NCBI GenBank assembly: GCA_030148025.1
Contig: JASBUG010000007.1
Location: 1 to 62,739, forward strand
DNA from: Flavobacteriaceae bacterium
GTDB lineage: Bacteria > Bacteroidota > Bacteroidia > Flavobacteriales > Flavobacteriaceae
Direction: 5' to 3'
Length of the DNA: 62,739 bases
In this document: positions 35,929-43,383 of the stretch, one piece after another
How the letters are laid out: each line of letters begins with the position of its first letter
Position numbering within the stretch: position 1 is the stretch's first letter
Position numbers and translations under genes: made by a program
The notes under the pieces: generated by a model
The model's database searches: none
Told to the model about the DNA's origin: nothing
Seen by the model: only the letters and a program-made list of their open reading frames with translations

Positions 35929-35965
35929 GTGATTTATGAAGAATGAATAAATTGTATCGAGAAGT
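35929..35965. repeat. GTCACTTCGAGTGATT repeat, uninterrupted copy
   Basis: GTCACTTCGAGTGATTTA then AAATTGTATCGAGAAGTAG. It has the same ends as the nested repeat at 25051-25161, but without the 66-bp insert. Confidence 0.7.
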
Positions 35966-35993
35966 AGTTTCTTGTGAATACAAATAAATAACA

Positions 35994-36011
35994 AACTAAC
36001 AAACATTAGTT
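35994..36011. promoter_or_regulatory. Putative TetR/PaaR operator 3 (2-oxoacid dehydrogenase genes)
   Basis: AACTAAC-AAAC-ATTAGTT, a 7-4-7 inverted repeat with one mismatch, sharing both arms and spacing with the site at 22245-22264. It is 64 bases before the E2 start. Confidence 0.5.
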
Positions 36012-36025
36012 CATATAAAAAGTAT

Positions 36026-36056
36026 TGTCATTCTGAACTTGTTTCAGAATCTCATT
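36026..36056. repeat. Type-1 repeat module, copy H (short)
   Basis: TGTCATTCTGAACTTG then TTTCAGAATCTCATT; the arms ATTCTGAA/TTCAGAAT pair perfectly. Confidence 0.8.
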
Positions 36057-36074
36057 ATAAAGAATTAAAAGACT

Positions 36075-37358
36075 ATGTCGAGATTCGAATTTAAAATGCC
36101 CAAATTGGGCGAGAGTATAACAGAAGCAACCATTATTACATGGTTTAAAAATGTTGGTGATACCATAGAGCAAGATGAAATGCTATTAGAAGTCGCAACA
36201 GATAAGGTAGATTCTGAAGTACCTTCTACAGTTTCAGGAGTGATTGAAGAAATACTGTTTAAAGCCAATGATGTAATTAAAATAGGTGATGTAATAGCTA
36301 TTATTAAAACAGATGGTAAAGTTACTGCTTCAAAATCTAAAGAGAATAAAATAGAGAAGAGGGTTGCTAAACAAGAAACGCCGAAAAAGTTAAAAAAGCC
36401 AAAGCAATTAGCTGTTGCGAGTCAAAACAATAACACCTTCTTTTCACCCTTAATCATTTCCATAGCTAAAGAGCAACACATTAGTTTTGAAGAATTGGCG
36501 CGTATTCCAGCAACTGGAGCTGATGGACGTTTGCGTAAAAGTGATGTGTTTCAATACATCACTGATGGTCGCCCATACAAATTTGTGCAACCGGCAGCTA
36601 CCGAAGATCCTACAGCATATAGAATTCCGCAGTTAAATCTTGATAAAGGAACTGGTAAGTTGGTGAAAATGGATAGAATGCGTCAAATGATTGCTGATCA
36701 TATGGTGTATTCCAAACATACATCACCGCACGTAACAGCTTATGTGGAAGCTGATTTAACTGAACTTGTACAATGGAGAAACGAAAACAAAGTAGCTTTT
36801 CAGGAAAAGCATGGAGAGAAACTCACTTTTACACCATTGTTTGTGGAAGCTGTGGCTAAAGCGGTAAAAGATTTTCCAATGATTAACGTATCAGTAGATG
36901 GTGAAAATATCATTGTTAAAGAACATATTAATATTGGAATGGCAACTGCTTTACCAAGTGGTAATCTTATAGTTCCAGTTGTTAAGGATGCTGATAAAAA
37001 AGACCTTAAAACAATAGCAACAGATGTTAATGCTTTAGCGGCAAAAGCTAGAGAAAATAATTTAAAACCAGAGGATATTCAAGGTAGTACGTTTACAATT
37101 TCTAATGTTGGAACCTTTGGTAGTCTTATGGGAACACCAATTATAAATCAGCCTGAAGTGGCCATTTTAGCATTAGGAATTATAAAGAAACGTGCTGAGG
37201 TTATAGAAACTGAAAATGGAGATGAAATAGCAATACGCAGTATGATGTACCTGTCCTTGTCATTCGACCATCGTGTGGTAGATGGCTATTTGGGAGGAAG
37301 TTTTCTAAGACGCATCGCAGATTATTTAGAACAATTTGATACTAATAGAGAAATTTAG
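36075..37358 (+). CDS. Dihydrolipoamide acyltransferase (E2) of a 2-oxoacid dehydrogenase complex
   Basis: 427 residues. Residues 1-77 are a lipoyl domain with the modified Lys in ATDKVDSEVPS; residues about 120-157 are an E1/E3-binding domain (FSPLIISIAKEQHISFEEL); residues from about 200 are the acyltransferase with the catalytic His in SFDHRVVDGYLGG. Which acyl group is used cannot be read directly; the branched-chain type is suggested by the aminotransferase and fused E1 that follow. The upstream operator-like site links it to paa control. No E3 gene is present in the window. Confidence 0.9.
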   Translation: MSRFEFKMPKLGESITEATIITWFKNVGDTIEQDEMLLEVATDKVDSEVPSTVSGVIEEILFKANDVIKIGDVIAIIKTDGKVTASKSKENKIEKRVAKQETPKKLKKPKQLAVASQNNNTFFSPLIISIAKEQHISFEELARIPATGADGRLRKSDVFQYITDGRPYKFVQPAATEDPTAYRIPQLNLDKGTGKLVKMDRMRQMIADHMVYSKHTSPHVTAYVEADLTELVQWRNENKVAFQEKHGEKLTFTPLFVEAVAKAVKDFPMINVSVDGENIIVKEHINIGMATALPSGNLIVPVVKDADKKDLKTIATDVNALAAKARENNLKPEDIQGSTFTISNVGTFGSLMGTPIINQPEVAILALGIIKKRAEVIETENGDEIAIRSMMYLSLSFDHRVVDGYLGGSFLRRIADYLEQFDTNREI

Positions 37359-37598
37359 ATAATAGATACTAGACCGCTTCGCTGTTAGATATTTGAATCA
37401 ATGCGAAGCATTGAAATAATCGTTGAAATGCAGAATATGAAAATCAAATCGTTAAAAATTCAGGAAACCTTGGACTGAATTTAGATTTTATTTTTGGTTT
37501 TCAATTTGAGAAAAGAAATTGAAAAATTCCTCATTTCAACTTGAACTTTTGGTTCGTTTTGTTTCAAGACAAAATGAACTATAAAAACAAATAAAAAT

Positions 37599-38666
37599 AT
37601 GAGTCATACTATAAACATTACAAAAATCAATACATCAAAAGTTGATGATTTAGATTTTGATAATATTCCGTTAGGAAGAACATTTACCGATCACATGTTT
37701 ATTTGTGATTATGAAAATGGAGAGTGGGTTAACCCTAGAGTTGAACCTTTGGAATTAATACCAACACACCCAGCAGCTATGGCGTTGCATTATGGACAAG
37801 CAATTTTTGAAGGAATGAAAGCCACTGTTGGTACAGACGGTTCTCCAATGTTATTTAGACCGGAAAAAAATGCAGCAAGGCTAAATTTTAGTGCAGATAG
37901 AATGGGGATGCCACATTTTCCAGAAGATTTATTTGTAGAAGGGTTAAAACAATTAGTTGCAGTTGAACAAGCTTGGATTCCTCCACAAGAAGGAAGTGCT
38001 TTATATCTAAGACCATTTATGTATGCCGATGAACCTTTTATTGGAATGCGAGCAGCTACTAGTTATAAGTTCATCATTATTGCATCTCCTTCAGGACCAT
38101 TCTTTACTAATAGAATAAAACTATACGCTGAAACTAAATATATAAGAGCTGCTGAAGGAGGAACTGGAGAAGCAAAGGCAGCTGGAAATTATGCAGCTGC
38201 GATTAGACCAACTGAACTTGCAAAAGAAAAAGGGTACGATCAGGTGTTATGGCTTGATGCGGTTGAGCATAAGTACATTCAGGAAGTAGGAACCATGAAT
38301 ATCTTTTTCAAGATAGATGGGAAGTTTATCACGCCTAAAAAGGACGGCGCTATTCTGGACGGAATTACACGTATGAGTGTGATCGACCTGTTAAGAGATA
38401 AAGGGTTTGAAGTTGCAGAACGTCCAATAACAATTGACGAAATTAAAGAAGCATCAGAAAATGGAACCTTAGAAGAAGCTTTTGGTACAGGAACGGCAGT
38501 TGGGATAGCCTATATTCAAGAAATAGGAATGAATGACGAAACTATACATGTCTCTGATGAAAGTCCGGTTGGATTGGATATTAACGACACTTTAAACGAT
38601 ATAAAAACAGGAAAGATTGAAGATACCTTCAATTGGATGGTAAAAGTTGAAAAAGTACTGGTATAA
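37599..38666 (+). CDS. ilvE: Branched-chain amino acid aminotransferase
   Basis: 355 residues, fold type IV PLP enzyme of the long bacterial/eukaryotic BCAT type. Visible features are HYGQAIFEGMKA, LYLRPFMYADEPFIG, the PLP Lys in GEAKAAGNYAAAIRPT, EVGTMNIFF and GAILDGITRMSV. It interconverts Leu, Ile and Val with their oxoacids; such enzymes may also accept phenylalanine. It is placed between E2 and E1 of an oxoacid dehydrogenase, implying a degradative role here. The 240-base gap before it holds only imperfect hairpins (for example CAATGCGAAGCATTG). Confidence 0.93.
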   Translation: MSHTINITKINTSKVDDLDFDNIPLGRTFTDHMFICDYENGEWVNPRVEPLELIPTHPAAMALHYGQAIFEGMKATVGTDGSPMLFRPEKNAARLNFSADRMGMPHFPEDLFVEGLKQLVAVEQAWIPPQEGSALYLRPFMYADEPFIGMRAATSYKFIIIASPSGPFFTNRIKLYAETKYIRAAEGGTGEAKAAGNYAAAIRPTELAKEKGYDQVLWLDAVEHKYIQEVGTMNIFFKIDGKFITPKKDGAILDGITRMSVIDLLRDKGFEVAERPITIDEIKEASENGTLEEAFGTGTAVGIAYIQEIGMNDETIHVSDESPVGLDINDTLNDIKTGKIEDTFNWMVKVEKVLV

Positions 38667-38673
38667 AAAGATT

Positions 38674-38724
38674 TGTCATTCCGTATTGTCTCACTGAGCG
38701 CAGTCGAAGTGTGATACGGAATCC
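38674..38724. repeat. Type-1 repeat module, copy E
   Basis: TGTCATTCCGTATTG at left and GTGATACGGAATCC at right with the inner CACTGAGCGCAGTCGAAGTG unit. The outer arms changed together relative to copy D (CCGCA/TGCGG became CCGTA/TACGG). Confidence 0.85.
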
Positions 38725-38752
38725 AGAATGAAGTTTAGAATAATTAATAAGA

Positions 38753-38770
38753 TTTCCACTGTTGTGGAAA
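38753..38770. repeat. Type-2 hairpin repeat before the E1 gene
   Basis: TTTCCAC-TGTT-GTGGAAA, identical to the one before paaZ, ending six bases before the ATG. An in-frame TTG inside it is not the start. Confidence 0.8.
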
Positions 38771-38776
38771 ACAGAT

Positions 38777-40843
38777 ATGAATAAAGATATTCTCAAAAAG
38801 GGATTTTCAACATTATGTAAGGCGAAAGCCATGACAGAGTTGTACGAGGCTAATTTTAAAATAGTTTCAAAATATGTACATGCTACTTCTAGAGGTCATG
38901 AAGCAGTACAAATAGCATTAGGGATGCAATTATTGCCTCAGGATTATGCATTTCCATATTACCGTGATGATGCAATGATGCTGGGCTTAGGTATGCAACC
39001 CTATGATATGATGTTGCAATTAATGGCTAAAAAGGAGGATCCGTTTTCTGGAGGACGCTCGTATTATTGTCATCCAAGTTTAAAAGATGCCGATAAACCA
39101 AAAATCCCGCACCAGTCTTCTGCTACTGGAATGCAAGCAATTCCAGCTACTGGAGTAGCAATGGGAATGCAATATTTAGAAAAACAAAATCTTAAAAATG
39201 TCACCCTGAGCGGTGTCGAAGGGTCTCAAAAACCAATAACTATTTGTTCTTTAGGAGATGCTTCGGTTACTGAAGGTGAAATAGCTGAAGCGTTTCAAAT
39301 GGCAGCTTTAAAACAAATGCCCATTCTGTATTTGGTACAGGATAATGGTTGGGATATTTCGGCTAATGAAGCTGAAACAAGAGCACAAAGCGCTTATGAA
39401 TATGCCAGAGGATTTAATGGACTAGATGCCATTTCAATTGATGGGGCTAACTTTATTGAGAGCTATGAAGCTATTGAAAAAGTAATCAAAACCATTCGTG
39501 ACGAACGACGACCATTTTTAGTACATGCTAAAGTTCCTCTATTAAATCACCATACATCTGGAGTTCGTATGGAATGGTATCGGGATGATTTAGAAGAAGC
39601 ACGCTCTAGAGATCCATATCCAGTTATTAAACAACAATTATTAGATAACGGTTTTAGTGAAGCAGAAGTTTCTGAAATAGAAGCATTAGCTAAAGCAGAA
39701 GTTGAAGAAGATTTTCAAAAAGCACAACAAGCCGAAGATCCAAAACCGGAAGATCTGTTTACTCACGATTTTGAACCTACTCCAATTAAGGGTGAGATAG
39801 GTGATCGCTCTCCAGAAGATGGAGAACGAGTAGTAATGGTAGATTGTGCGTTGCATGCTATTGAAGAACTAATGCGTGAAGATAAACGATGCTTACTCTA
39901 TGGTCAGGATGTTGGGGGAAGACTTGGTGGTGTATTTAGAGAAGCGGCGACCTTAGCGCAAAAGTTTGGAGATGATCGTGTATTTAATACACCAATTCAA
40001 GAGGCATTTATTGTAGGGTCAACCGTTGGGATGAGTGCTGTAGGATTGAAACCAATTGTAGAAGTTCAATTTGCGGATTATATATGGCCAGGGTTAAATC
40101 AGCTGTTTACTGAAGTAAGTAGAAGTAACTACCTATCTAATGGAAAATGGCCAGTAAGTATGGTACTTCGTGTACCTATTGGTGCTTATGGAAGTGGAGG
40201 GCCTTACCATTCATCATCAGTTGAAAGTGTTGTAACGAATATTCGAGGAATTAAAATAGCATATCCAAGTAATGGAGCCGATTTAAAAGGGTTGATGAAA
40301 GCGGCTTATCACGATCCGAATCCAGTAGTGATATTTGAGCACAAAGGACTCTATTGGTCTAAAGTTCCAGGAACAGAAGGAGCCACATCCATAGAACCAG
40401 CAGATGATTACATTTTACCGTTTGGAAAAGCTTGGGTGCTTCAAGAAATATGGAAGCAAGAGGAAGAAGAAACGGTATCTATAATTACTTATGGAATGGG
40501 TGTGCATTGGGCTATGAATGCTAGCAAAGAATTAGGAATGGAAGATAGAATTGAAGTTATCGACCTTCGCACCTTATATCCTTTAGACGAAAACACAGTA
40601 ATGAATTCGGTTAAGAAAACAGGTAAGTGTTTGGTTGTTACTGAAGAACCTTCAAACAATAGTTTTGCAAGAGCATTAGCAGGAAAAATTCAGGAAGAAT
40701 GTTTCCAATATTTAGATGCACCTGTGATGACTATTGGAAGTGAAAACATGCCAGCTATTCCATTAAATAGTACTTTAGAGCAGACCATGATTCCGTCAAC
40801 TGAAAAGGTAAAAGATAAAATACAAGAGCTTCTTAATTATTAA
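38777..40843 (+). CDS. 2-oxoacid (branched-chain) dehydrogenase E1, fused alpha/beta
   Basis: 688 residues from the ATG at 38777. The alpha part (about 1-330) has RGHEAVQIALGMQL, FPYYRDDAMML and the thiamine diphosphate motif GDASVTEGEIAEAF ... DNGWDIS. The beta part (about 350-688) has LLYGQDVGGRLGGVF, FNTPIQEAFIVG, VEVQFADYIWPG and TYGMGVHWA. Alpha-beta fused E1 of this type is common in Bacteroidota and decarboxylates branched-chain oxoacids, possibly phenylpyruvate. Residues 141-151 (NVTLSGVEGSQ) are a repeat inserted in frame in the alpha part, just before the cofactor motif. Confidence 0.92.
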   Translation: MNKDILKKGFSTLCKAKAMTELYEANFKIVSKYVHATSRGHEAVQIALGMQLLPQDYAFPYYRDDAMMLGLGMQPYDMMLQLMAKKEDPFSGGRSYYCHPSLKDADKPKIPHQSSATGMQAIPATGVAMGMQYLEKQNLKNVTLSGVEGSQKPITICSLGDASVTEGEIAEAFQMAALKQMPILYLVQDNGWDISANEAETRAQSAYEYARGFNGLDAISIDGANFIESYEAIEKVIKTIRDERRPFLVHAKVPLLNHHTSGVRMEWYRDDLEEARSRDPYPVIKQQLLDNGFSEAEVSEIEALAKAEVEEDFQKAQQAEDPKPEDLFTHDFEPTPIKGEIGDRSPEDGERVVMVDCALHAIEELMREDKRCLLYGQDVGGRLGGVFREAATLAQKFGDDRVFNTPIQEAFIVGSTVGMSAVGLKPIVEVQFADYIWPGLNQLFTEVSRSNYLSNGKWPVSMVLRVPIGAYGSGGPYHSSSVESVVTNIRGIKIAYPSNGADLKGLMKAAYHDPNPVVIFEHKGLYWSKVPGTEGATSIEPADDYILPFGKAWVLQEIWKQEEEETVSIITYGMGVHWAMNASKELGMEDRIEVIDLRTLYPLDENTVMNSVKKTGKCLVVTEEPSNNSFARALAGKIQEECFQYLDAPVMTIGSENMPAIPLNSTLEQTMIPSTEKVKDKIQELLNY
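39199..39218. repeat. Palindromic repeat inside the E1 coding region
   Basis: TGTCACCCTGAGCGGTGTCG followed by AAGGGTCTCA, arms ACCCT/AGGGT. It translates in frame as VTLSGVEGS and belongs to the TGTCAnnCTGAGCG family found between genes. Confidence 0.75.
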
Positions 40844-40857
40844 TAGCTCTAACTTAA

Positions 40858-41262
40858 CTATTCTTTTACATTGCCTAATTTGACAAAATTTATAGGAGGT
40901 AATAAGATAGGGTCAATGCCAGCTTTCAAAGATAAATTAGCGATATGTTCTCTTATAAATGGGAAAATTATTGCTGGACCGTTTATTTTGGAAAATTGTT
41001 CTAAAGATAATTCAATGTTATCATCAAATTCAAATACTCCTACATATCTTGTTAAAAAAGAGAACTGTTTTTGATCTTTCAATTTACCATCTAAATTTAC
41101 AGAAACAGTGATAAAAATTTTGTTGTCTTTTTTTACATCCTCAACATTAATATTAAGCGAATTATTAAATTCAGGGTCGGAAAATTGAATATTAGCTTCT
41201 CTACTGAAATTACTTTCTATGAGTAAAATATTTAATAATTTGTAATGTCTACTTTCTCCCAT
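40858..41262 (-). CDS. SecB-like chaperone
   Basis: 134 residues. The order of elements matches SecB: beta-rich first half (INVEDVKKDNKIFITVSVNL, QFSFLTRYVGVFEF) and the signature C-terminal segment GPAIIFPFIREHIANLSLKA followed by LLPPINFVKL, compare FPYARE...LPPVNF in SecB. Canonical SecB is uncommon in Bacteroidota, while solitary SecB-like chaperones are known partners of toxin-antitoxin-chaperone systems (for example mycobacterial Rv1957). It is the last gene of a leftward three-gene cassette, nine bases after the unknown protein. Identification rests on motif resemblance. Confidence 0.72.
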   Translation of the reverse strand: MGESRHYKLLNILLIESNFSREANIQFSDPEFNNSLNINVEDVKKDNKIFITVSVNLDGKLKDQKQFSFLTRYVGVFEFDDNIELSLEQFSKINGPAIIFPFIREHIANLSLKAGIDPILLPPINFVKLGNVKE

Positions 41263-41271
41263 TATAATTTT

Positions 41272-41793
41272 TTATGCTGCTAACCCATAATTTTCTTCAA
41301 CAAGAGTTGTCCCTAACTCTTCATTATGACTTAATTGAAGATTTTCTACATCGAAAACATTTGTATTATTAATAGATGTTACGTTTGTATTGAAAATTGG
41401 TGGTATATCTGGAGTTTGTTTTGAGATATTTTCAATTTCACTAGGGAATTGTGCAGTGAAATCATTAAAAAGATCAAAACCAGAATTATTGTATTCAAAA
41501 GATAATAATAAATTATCAGTAACAAAACCTCTTTCATAAATTGGATTTTCTATTTTGTAATATGAATTTTCACTTAAAAAAGTTAAAATTTCATTAGGAA
41601 ATTGCTCAATAAACGTTTGAGTAATCTTTTTTTCAACCTCAATGTATTTTAAATCCTCATCATAGAATTTTTTAGGACTGACCTCTATATAATGAGACTT
41701 AGAAAATGATTCATTTTCATATTTAATATTTAAATAGGGAAATGAGGATACAATTTCATTTATACTTTTTATTATAAATTCTTTTGATCTCAT
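41272..41793 (-). CDS. Hypothetical protein, middle gene of HEPN/SecB-like cassette
   Basis: 173 residues, no signal peptide or membrane segment, acidic and Asn/Glu-rich. The N-terminal 120 residues look like a mixed alpha/beta domain (SHYIEVSPKKFYDEDLKYI, TFIEQFPNEILTFLSENSY); the last 50 are low complexity (NTNVTSINNTNVFDVENL) ending in a short hydrophobic ENYGLAA, the sort of tail a chaperone could recognise. I do not recognise a family. It overlaps the HEPN-like gene by four bases (ATGA), so they are translationally coupled. A target or antitoxin role is speculation. Confidence 0.6.
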   Translation of the reverse strand: MRSKEFIIKSINEIVSSFPYLNIKYENESFSKSHYIEVSPKKFYDEDLKYIEVEKKITQTFIEQFPNEILTFLSENSYYKIENPIYERGFVTDNLLLSFEYNNSGFDLFNDFTAQFPSEIENISKQTPDIPPIFNTNVTSINNTNVFDVENLQLSHNEELGTTLVEENYGLAA

Positions 41794-42203
41794 ATAGTAA
41801 AGTTGTTGTTTAAAATAGTATCAATTTCGTTCGCCAAATCTAAGGAACTTCTAGCTACACTGGTGTTTATTTTGTGATTTTTATAGTCGGATTTAATTCG
41901 AAACCCTTTCAATTGCCCTATAAAAGTAGAAAAATCTCTTCCTTCAGCAAAGTTACGTTTAAAAAACTCTCTTTTAAATAGATTAATCAACCAATTGTGA
42001 AAACCATTTTCATCTGCTGAACCAGACTTTGATTCTTTCTCTATTTCTTCCTCACTTTTTTTTAAATCACTTCTTAAGATATGTAACATTTTTTGAATAC
42101 AACAATAATAAGAACAATGAACACTAGGAGCAAATAATCCTTGTTTTATTAATATATCTGAGGATTTGTTATTTTGAGACGATTTAGTTTTTAACTCGGT
42201 CAT
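41790..42203 (-). CDS. HEPN-domain-like protein
   Basis: 137 residues, all helical in appearance. The N-terminal segment ILIKQGLFAPSVHCSYYCC and the C-terminal segment RIKSDYKNHKINTSVARSSL correspond to the two ends of HEPN/UPF0332-type proteins (KGLYxxSVxRSYYAM ... RxxADYxxxxI). The classical RX4-6H RNase motif is not clear: the best candidate has seven residues between Arg and His. It is first in the cassette, with a good promoter box. HEPN proteins are often RNase toxins or their regulators, so a toxin-antitoxin or defence role is reasonable but unproven. Confidence 0.6.
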   Translation of the reverse strand: MTELKTKSSQNNKSSDILIKQGLFAPSVHCSYYCCIQKMLHILRSDLKKSEEEIEKESKSGSADENGFHNWLINLFKREFFKRNFAEGRDFSTFIGQLKGFRIKSDYKNHKINTSVARSSLDLANEIDTILNNNFTI

Positions 42204-42220
42204 TTATAACTTTATTGCCT

Positions 42221-42228
42221 CAAAATTA
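42221..42228 (-). promoter_or_regulatory. Probable -7 box of the HEPN/SecB-like cassette
   Basis: Minus-strand TAATTTTG, a full TAnnTTTG match, 17 bases before the HEPN-like start. Confidence 0.45.
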
Positions 42229-42332
42229 AAAAAAATATTTTAAATGAAAGAAATATATTACTTAAGCTATAATCGAAAGATGATTTGTATTGTTTCAATA
42301 ATGATGAATTTGTTAAATTTAAATGATATTAA

Positions 42333-43373
42333 ATGAAAGCAGCTGTTTACGAATATTTTCAAGAACCTATAACGGTTAAGAATATTAACGACCCTATTCC
42401 TAATGTAGATAGTGTTATAATAAAAGTTCGAGCTACAGGATTATGTCGAAGTGATTGGCATGGTTGGATGGGACACGATAAAGATATTGTTTTACCTCAT
42501 GTTCCTGGTCATGAATTAGCTGGAGTCATCGTAGAAACTGGGAAAAATGTCAAGAACTTTAAAATAGGCGATCGGGTTACAGTGCCTTTTGTTTGTGGAT
42601 GCGGAACCTGTAGAGAGTGTAAATCTGGCAATGAGCAGGTCTGTGATCATCAATCACAACCAGGGTTTACACATTTTGGTTCGTTTGCAGAATATGTGAG
42701 AATTGATCATGCAGATACCAATTTAGTATTGCTTCCTGAAAGTATTGATGATGTTACGGCTGCAACTCTTGGTTGTCGGTTTATTACTTCTTATAGAGCT
42801 GTTGTTGCGCAGGGAAAAGTCTCAGAAGGACAACATGTGGTGGTTCATGGCTGCGGAGGAGTAGGTTTATCAGCTATTATGATTGCAAAAGCCTTAGGCG
42901 CACAAGTGACAGCTGTAGATATAAACGATAATACTCTAAAACTAGCTCAAGACCTTGGAGCAACTACTCTTATAAATGCTACTAACACTAAAGATGTGAT
43001 AAATGCTGTTAGGGATGTAACAGATGGAGGTGCTCATGTATCTATCGATGCTTTAGGGAGTCAAATTACATGCTTTAATTCTGTTTCTAACTTAAGAAAA
43101 CGAGGGAAACATATTCAAGTTGGACTTATGACTAGCGATCATAAGCATCCAAAAGTTCCAATGGATTTGGTGTTAGCAAACGAATTGGAGATTATAGGAA
43201 GCCATGGTATGCAAGCACATAAATATCCTGAAATGTTAACTATAATAAATGAGGGTAAATTACAACCTCAAAAGCTAATTGAGAGAACTATTAGTTTAGA
43301 AGAAGGAGCAATGTTGTTACCCAAAATGAACAGCTTTGAAAATAAAGGTGTTTTAGTAATTAATTCTTTTTAA
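42333..43373 (+). CDS. Zinc-dependent alcohol dehydrogenase
   Basis: 346 residues, medium-chain dehydrogenase family. Catalytic zinc ligands are in [13 protein letters not shown] and [10 protein letters not shown]; structural zinc Cys residues are in [18 protein letters not shown]; the NAD(P) fold motif is [19 protein letters not shown]. Members of this subgroup act on varied alcohols and aldehydes; the substrate is not inferable. It is ten bases before an amidohydrolase lipoprotein gene with which it is probably cotranscribed. Confidence 0.9.
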   Translation: MKAAVYEYFQEPITVKNINDPIPNVDSVIIKVRATGLCRSDWHGWMGHDKDIVLPHVPGHELAGVIVETGKNVKNFKIGDRVTVPFVCGCGTCRECKSGNEQVCDHQSQPGFTHFGSFAEYVRIDHADTNLVLLPESIDDVTAATLGCRFITSYRAVVAQGKVSEGQHVVVHGCGGVGLSAIMIAKALGAQVTAVDINDNTLKLAQDLGATTLINATNTKDVINAVRDVTDGGAHVSIDALGSQITCFNSVSNLRKRGKHIQVGLMTSDHKHPKVPMDLVLANELEIIGSHGMQAHKYPEMLTIINEGKLQPQKLIERTISLEEGAMLLPKMNSFENKGVLVINSF

Positions 43374-43383
43374 AATCAATAGC

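Noticed and set aside
37359..37598. Small gene or RNA in the 240-base gap before ilvE
   Set aside because: Only weak imperfect hairpins (CAATGCGAAGCATTG, GTTCGTTTTG/CAAAATGAAC) and no ORF with a credible start; nothing that could be assigned.
26536..38776. Upstream in-frame start codons for paaG (26536), paaH (28900), the crotonase (34465) and E1 (38762)
   Set aside because: Each lies inside or against a palindromic hairpin and would add unconserved residues; the next ATG gives the family N-terminus in every case.
40858..42203. Prophage or integrative element around the HEPN/SecB-like cassette
   Set aside because: No integrase, structural phage genes, attachment repeats or tRNA junction were seen; the nearest tRNA is 2.6 kb away and intact.
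41790..42203. Classical MNT-HEPN toxin-antitoxin pair
   Set aside because: The neighbouring 173-residue protein lacks the GSxxxGxxxxSDxD nucleotidyltransferase motif, so the pair type does not fit.
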